From Chloroflexota bacterium (GTDB taxonomy: Bacteria > Chloroflexota > Ktedonobacteria > Ktedonobacterales > Ktedonobacteraceae), in contig CADDYT010000196.1 of NCBI GenBank assembly GCA_902810755.1, positions 1-10,010 of the forward strand: a stretch of 10,010 bases of DNA, read 5' to 3'. This document shows positions 6,568 through 10,010 of the stretch, in pieces. Under the pieces are notes generated by a model. That model was not told the origin of the DNA. It saw only the letters and a list, made by a program, of their open reading frames with translations, and ran no database searches. Each line of letters opens with the position of its first letter. Within the stretch, counting starts at the first letter, position 1. The translations under genes were made by a program, and so were the position numbers.

Positions 6568-6728
6568 GCGATACCGCAAAGACTTCCAGTCGGCCATCTG
6601 GTCCCAGAACGGGGCGCACAGATCAGCTATCTCCCCAGGAATCGGTTGAGATAGGCCACTGTCGCTTCCTGCGTGGACCAGAAGGAGCCAAAGAACAGGG
6701 GAACCACTTCTGCCCTGGTCAGCTTTAC
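6568..6728 (-). pseudogene. Possible frameshifted gene remnant
   Basis: On the minus strand, directly after the FAD-oxidase stop, a frame from 6728 reads VKLTRAEVVPLFFGSFWSTQ and then EATVAYLNRFLGR before TAG at 6627-6629. Shifting frame near 6640 continues it as GEIADLCAPFWDQMADWKSL. Both stretches are protein-like and join smoothly, suggesting one gene N-terminus with a frameshift. There is no start codon or ribosome site. I cannot name the family with confidence. A weak stem, CAGGG/CCCTG, overlaps the beginning and might instead be the oxidase terminator. Confidence 0.3.
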
Positions 6729-8191
6729 CCCTCACCTGGTGGAATATTCTGGTTGAGGTGGAAGAGATTCTGCGGATCATAGCGCCGTTTGAGCGCCGCC
6801 AGCCGCGCGTAGGTGGCCGGAGGGTAGGCGTCGTGGATGCGCTGCTCCCCCTCGTCGCCCAGCAGGTTCACGTACACGCCGCTGGCATAGGGCGAAATTG
6901 CCTGCCAGACCTGTTCGGTCCGAGCGTGAAGGTCGGCTGCATCGGCGGGCAGCGGCCCATAATGTTCGATCAGCAGCATGGCCTGTTTGTCGCGATGGGC
7001 GAAGGCTGTCGCATCATTCGGGACGCGGCTCATGGCCCCACCCAGGACACGGAGCTGGACGATTGTTCCTGGAGAGATGATGGCGCAGGCGGACTCGGCC
7101 AGCGCGTGGAGCATCTCGTCAGGAAGCGTCTCCAGGAACGCTGAGCGGACGTGATGCTGCCAGCCGCGAATCTCAGCCACCTCGGTGAAGGCAAAGAGGG
7201 CTGGATAGGGCATGGGCGCGACCATCTCGGCGATAGGCGTTCCCAGCGCGCGCAGTGGGGCTACCACCTGTTCGCCCTCCGCGATGTCGCCCGCGTAGCA
7301 GAAGACAAGCGCGACCGAGGGTGTTCCCTGTTTGTCAGGCGGGACGAAGGGCGCGGGCGGCGCGGGCATGAGCAGCGCCTGCGTGGTGAGTTCATCAGGG
7401 GCAGCCAGGGCGATGCGGGCATAGGCTCGCAGGATGCGTTCCGCCTCGCCTGCTTCATAGAAGACGGCGCCGCCCAGAATGGTCCCGCCCGCGTGCAGGT
7501 CTACCTCGAAGGCAGTGGCGATACCGAAGTTGCCGCCGCCTCCGCGCAGCCCCCAGAACAGCTCGCGATGATCGCTGGCGCTCGCGCGCAGCAAGTGTCC
7601 CTCAGCCGTCACCAGTTCGACCGCGCGGACCCGATCACACGCCAGACCGTATTTGCGTACCATCCAGCCGATGCCGCCTCCCAGCAGCAGACCGCCAACG
7701 CCAACCGTAGCCGTATCGCCGGAAGTCAGGGCCAGGCCAGAGGGCTGAAGGGCGTGCGAGACCTCGTGCCAGGTCAGGCCAGGCTCAAGACGCGCGGTGC
7801 GGCGCGTGGGATCGATGGAGATGGCCTTCATGCGAGAGAGATCGATCACCACGCCGCCGTCGTTGGTGCCGTGGCCGGACAGACTATGCCCGCCGCTGCG
7901 CACGGAGAGCGGCAGCTTCTGCTCGCGCGCAAACTGCACAGCGGCGATCACGTCGGCCACGTGCAGGCAGCGCACTATCAGGGCGGGATGGCGATCATAG
8001 CCGCCGTGCCAGACCGCTCGCGCCGCCTCGTAGTCCGCGTCTTCTGGCCGGATCATCTCGCCATGCAGGCGCGACGCGAACGCCCGCAGCGTCTCCTCGG
8101 AGAGACGCGGTCCCTCCTGTGTTGTCAGTATTTCAGCGCCGCTTCGTAGGTGCTGGTTGTGCTGAGGCTTTTCTTGAAGATGCTGTGACAT
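6725..8191 (-). CDS. FAD-linked oxidase, berberine-bridge-enzyme type
   Basis: A 488-residue member of the PCMH-type FAD-binding oxidases with BBE C-terminus. The FAD domain starts near 68 (ALIVRCLHVADVIAAVQFA), and LSVRSGGHSLSGHG carries the histidine (H102) that bonds FAD covalently in this family. TATVGVGGLLLGGGIGW follows (~160-176), then LRGGGGNFGIATAFEVDL. The cysteine that forms the second FAD bond in BBE and GOOX (GxCPTVGVGG) is T160 here, so only a histidyl link is predicted. The BBE tail lies at ~440-485 (YVNLLGDEG, YDPQNLFHLNQNIPP). The length is normal for the family and there is no signal peptide. The start at 8191 has AGGAAACACCCT before it; frames extending to 8329 add residues of no known type. 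Substrates of such enzymes are sugars, alcohols or amines in secondary metabolism, with O2 giving H2O2. Nothing nearby specifies which. Confidence 0.93.
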   Translation of the reverse strand: MSQHLQEKPQHNQHLRSGAEILTTQEGPRLSEETLRAFASRLHGEMIRPEDADYEAARAVWHGGYDRHPALIVRCLHVADVIAAVQFAREQKLPLSVRSGGHSLSGHGTNDGGVVIDLSRMKAISIDPTRRTARLEPGLTWHEVSHALQPSGLALTSGDTATVGVGGLLLGGGIGWMVRKYGLACDRVRAVELVTAEGHLLRASASDHRELFWGLRGGGGNFGIATAFEVDLHAGGTILGGAVFYEAGEAERILRAYARIALAAPDELTTQALLMPAPPAPFVPPDKQGTPSVALVFCYAGDIAEGEQVVAPLRALGTPIAEMVAPMPYPALFAFTEVAEIRGWQHHVRSAFLETLPDEMLHALAESACAIISPGTIVQLRVLGGAMSRVPNDATAFAHRDKQAMLLIEHYGPLPADAADLHARTEQVWQAISPYASGVYVNLLGDEGEQRIHDAYPPATYARLAALKRRYDPQNLFHLNQNIPPGEG

Positions 8192-8325
8192 AGGGTGTTT
8201 CCTGTCCTTTCTTGTCGGCTGCCACCGGTAATTGGGGCAGCGCGGCTCTTGAGTGCCTGGCAAGAGGCTGGCAATCGCTCTCTCTGAGCCATGATCGCCA
8301 GCCTCCCGCCGGACGCGAACTGTCA

Positions 8326-8819
8326 TCACCTGCTGAGAGGCAGGCTGAGATTGGGATGCAGGCTGGCCGGATGGGGTCTCCCCGGCGCCTTCACCTGCTC
8401 GGAGGTGAGCAGTGTGTAGGCATACAGGTTGCTATCCCGCGAGCCGACGTAGACCACGCCATTCGCCACTGCTGGCGAGGAGTCGATGATATTGCCCGTA
8501 GCCGCTGACCAGAGTTGCGCGCCGGTCTGGGCGTTGAAGGCATAGAGGCGATCATCCTCTGAGCCGACGTAGACTATGCCATTGACCACCGCCAGTGAGG
8601 AGTCGATGCCAGCGCCAGTGGCAGCTGTCCACTTCACATCGAGGCCAGGGACGTTGGAAGGATTGAGAACCTTCTCCGTTGGATTCACACCCGTCGAGGT
8701 GGTCACGATGATCAGACCGGTACTCGCCCCACCCGGCACCGTCGCGGTGATCTTCGTCCCCGCATTGACCGTCACAACAGGCTGGCGAGAACCAGACGAT
8801 GGGACCGTGAAAATGGCAT
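8326..8819 (-). pseudogene. Truncated IPT/TIG plus PQQ-propeller (BamB-like) protein
   Basis: The main frame (8775->8326, 149 residues, GTG start, no ribosome site) begins inside an IPT/TIG domain: VNAGTKITATVPGGASTG then LIIVTTSTG. It then has two PQQ-type propeller repeats (WTAATGAGIDSSLAVVNGIV.., LWSAATGNIIDSSPAVANGV..), each ending YVGS..D..LYA. Full proteins need six to eight blades and a whole TIG domain, so both ends are missing; the last ~25 residues (KAPGRPHPASLHPNLS) are not propeller-like. Upstream, an ATG at 8819 with AAGGAAGG before it encodes MPFSRSHRLVLASLL, like the beginning of a signal peptide, and stops at TGA 8772-8774, overlapping the GTG as GTGA. This suggests a frameshifted or deleted extracytoplasmic protein; a short coupled leader is the alternative. 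Confidence 0.6.
8441..8680. repeat. Two 120-base direct repeats coding propeller blades
   Basis: GAGCCGACGTAGAC recurs at 8441 and 8561, exactly 120 bases apart. The similarity extends through GCCATT and GAGGAGTCGATG in both copies. The units correspond to 40-residue PQQ blades. The closeness at DNA level suggests recent internal duplication or recombination between blades, a likely route to the truncation. Confidence 0.75.
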
Positions 8820-8883
8820 AACAAACCTTCCTTTCCTTCCCTTCAAGACCTGAGATCAGGACTCTTGCTCTGGGTGCGACAGG

Positions 8884-9306
8884 CTAGCGCATCTCAGCTT
8901 GAACGGCTTGAGGGGCCGGCCCGGCCTCCTGAGCAGCCAGGCGGCGCGTGGCGACGTATTGCCAGACCAGTACGATGATCAGCACGACAAAGAGGACGAG
9001 CGCGCCGAATTCATCCCCGCGATCTTCGGGGTCTTTGAATTCCAGAATCAGACCCAGCACTTTGATCGCCAGGGCGACGACCGCGAAGACAATGGGCATC
9101 ACCGTGTGCGAATATTTGTTGCGCCCGATGAAGTACCAGATGAGGGCCACCGCCGCCAGGACGAGCAGCAACACCTCGTCCACGATATGCGGGAGCTGAT
9201 CGATCTCCGCCGGCAGATCGGAGAAAAACGAGAGGCCGCTGATGACGATGATACCAACGCCAAGCAGATTGTAGCCTCGATTGAGGGCATCACGAATGGT
9301 AAGCAT
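8884..9306 (-). CDS. Small integral membrane protein, four predicted helices
   Basis: A 140-residue protein with predicted membrane segments at about 13-29 (NLLGVGIIVISGLSFF), 44-61 (EVLLLVLAAVALIWYFIG), 69-88 (VMPIVFAVVALAIKVLGLIL) and 101-118 (ALVLFVVLIIVLVWQYV). The loop between helices 3 and 4 is charged (EFKDPEDRGDEF), and the C-terminal tail is Ala/Gln/Pro-rich, presumably cytosolic. The start at 9306 is chosen for AAGGAG six bases upstream; the frame back to 9375 lacks such a site. I do not recognise a named family and see no catalytic motif. It is followed by the broken propeller gene and preceded by the 75-residue gene on the same strand, 126 bases away. Confidence 0.75.
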   Translation of the reverse strand: MLTIRDALNRGYNLLGVGIIVISGLSFFSDLPAEIDQLPHIVDEVLLLVLAAVALIWYFIGRNKYSHTVMPIVFAVVALAIKVLGLILEFKDPEDRGDEFGALVLFVVLIIVLVWQYVATRRLAAQEAGPAPQAVQAEMR

Positions 9307-9322
9307 TGCCTGCTCCTTTCTT

Positions 9323-9336
9323 AACAACCAGTTGTT
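9323..9336. promoter_or_regulatory. Short palindrome before the membrane-protein gene
   Basis: AACAAC-CA-GTTGTT lies 17 bases before the start codon, next to the ribosome site. It could be an operator or a small leader hairpin; no function can be assigned. Confidence 0.3.
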
Positions 9337-9432
9337 TATTCCTGATATACATTCGCCTGCTGAAAAGCATTCCATAAGATCAACGATCAGGGCTTCCTTT
9401 TTTGGCAGAGGCGAGTAACGACTGCTCTGGCC

Positions 9433-9660
9433 TCACCGATCCTCCTGCTCCCCGGTGGGAGCGAAGATGCGATTCACGGACAGCAGCGGGATGGCCAGGT
9501 CGCGCACCTTCATCAGCACGCCATGCAAGGCTGCCTCATCAACCAGGTTCCCTCGCAGCAGCGTCGTGCCGTCTTCCTCATGGTTGATCGCCAGTCCCTC
9601 GAACCAGGTCGACCAGTGTTGATCGAGATGTCCTTGCACGCGAATTTCATAGAGACTCAT
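9433..9660 (-). CDS. Conserved-looking small protein, 75 residues
   Basis: A compact acidic protein starting MSLYEIRVQGHLDQHWSTWF, with EGLAINHEEDGTTLLRGNLV and a helical DEAALHGVLMKVRDLAIPLLSVNRI, then a polar tail. The pattern (YEIRVxGHLxxxWxxWFxGL, EDGTTLLxGxLxDxAALHGxLxKVRDLxxPLLSV) looks like a small beta-beta-alpha domain that I associate with short hypothetical proteins in Chloroflexota and actinobacteria. Function unknown. AGGGG lies about a dozen bases before the ATG, so the start is reasonable. It has no membrane segment or signal peptide. Confidence 0.7.
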   Translation of the reverse strand: MSLYEIRVQGHLDQHWSTWFEGLAINHEEDGTTLLRGNLVDEAALHGVLMKVRDLAIPLLSVNRIFAPTGEQEDR

Positions 9661-9949
9661 GATGCTGACTTACCCCTGCCCTTCTTTCACCGAGGCGATG
9701 TATTTGCTTCAAGTATAGCGATGGGAAGGGTTGGAAGGCAGTGAACTAAAGTGGATAGTCAGGGTTTATTTTTCCTATCTTTCCTTCTTTCTCTTACTTG
9801 TCCTGGCTGCATTCTAAGGTATCCCCCATTGTCAGGCTCACCCGCACATTTCGTGAAAAGACTCAGATGAAGGAGAGGGTGAGCCCATTGTCAAGACAAA
9901 ACTCGGCCCCAAATAAGAGTGAACTCAGCAATACAACGAACGAATTGAA
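9661..9949. other. Non-coding stretch with nested repeats next to an IS end
   Basis: No gene is visible here. Pyrimidine-rich DNA lies around 9755-9800. A 10-base direct repeat CCCATTGTCA occurs at 9825-9834 and 9884-9893. Interleaved with it is a perfect 9-base inverted repeat, GGCTCACCC (9835-9843) and GGGTGAGCC (9877-9885). The right copy coincides with the probable end of the IS3-like element. Confidence 0.6.
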
Positions 9950-10010
9950 TCATGAACGCTGATACACCTGAAAGGGCGTTTGATAATCCAATGCCTGGTG
10001 CAAGCGGTCC
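9880..10010 (-). mobile_element. End of an IS3-family-like element (runs off right edge)
   Basis: The transposase C-terminus ends at 9950. Seventy bases further out, TGAGCCCATTGTCAAGAC (from 9880) begins with the TG typical of IS3-family termini and resembles their terminal repeats in general character. The exact boundary is inferred because the partner repeat is outside the window. Confidence 0.45.
9950..10010 (-). CDS. IS3-family-like transposase, C-terminal fragment
   Basis: The minus strand reads DRLHQALDYQTPFQVYQRS and then TGA (stop at 9950-9952). The H-x-ALxYQTPxxVY motif is the hallmark of the last residues of IS3-family and related rve-integrase transposases, just after the DDE core. 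Only the final 19 residues are present, so completeness is unknown. Confidence 0.8.
   Translation of the reverse strand, partial: DRLHQALDYQTPFQVYQRS

Noticed and set aside
7151..8149. Long plus-strand open frame of 332 codons
   Set aside because: It is the antisense of the FAD-oxidase gene, which has complete motifs on the minus strand; long shadow frames are common in GC-rich genes.
8441..8680. 120-base periodic repeats considered as a CRISPR-like array
   Set aside because: Only two units, similarity spread over the unit, and the translation gives PQQ propeller blades.
8838..8862. CCTGA/TCAGG hairpin downstream of the membrane-protein gene
   Set aside because: The five-base arms with mismatches and no T-tract are too weak to call a terminator.

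Overview
The window looks like bacterial accessory chromosome, moderately GC-rich by eye. Transposase fragments run off both edges, several genes are broken or decayed, and the intact genes are mostly soluble oxidative or hydrolytic enzymes. The mix of IS630 and IS3-type transposase ends, a BBE-type FAD oxidase, a double-GNAT protein and small lineage-type hypotheticals suggests a soil Ktedonobacteria-like Chloroflexota. This is an inference from gene style, not a marker-based assignment; an actinobacterium or other terrestrial bacterium is possible.

Left edge (1-123): the C-terminus of an IS630-type transposase ends 11 bases before the stop codon of the first resident gene, which faces it.

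Catabolic divergon (124-4597): a minus-strand operon reads alpha/beta hydrolase (2654->1770), fumarylacetoacetate-hydrolase-family enzyme (1755->817), VOC/extradiol-dioxygenase-like protein (744->124). Diverging from it are a GntR/FCD regulator (2809-3513) and an overlapping metal-dependent amidohydrolase (3506-4597). The two promoters overlap face to face around an imperfect palindrome (2760-2771), the likely operator. The enzyme set (ring-cleavage-type VOC fold, FAH-type C-C hydrolase or hydratase, serine hydrolase, amidohydrolase) fits stepwise breakdown of an aromatic or cyclic amide/ester compound. The substrate cannot be read from the sequence. A third gene behind the amidohydrolase appears to have been lost: a Shine-Dalgarno and a protein-like frame remain (4604-4730), but AGG stands where ATG would be expected.

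Middle (4598-8191): a decayed intergenic stretch; a double-domain GNAT acetyltransferase (minus); a 570-base non-coding stretch rich in inverted repeats, including a 62-base sequence that folds as a three-way junction on either strand (6359-6420), plus a possible gene remnant; and a complete BBE-type FAD-linked oxidase (minus) with the histidyl-FAD motif but no cysteinyl-FAD site.

Right part (8326-9660, all minus): a truncated IPT/TIG plus PQQ-propeller fragment with two 120-base repeat units, a four-helix membrane protein, and a 75-residue hypothetical. The right edge holds the C-terminus of an IS3-family-like transposase (9950-10010) and nested repeats that probably mark its end.

I found no CRISPR array, tRNA, rRNA or recognised defence system. 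The most interesting items are the divergon with its shared operator, the three-way-junction palindrome, and the start-codon-lost gene remnant.
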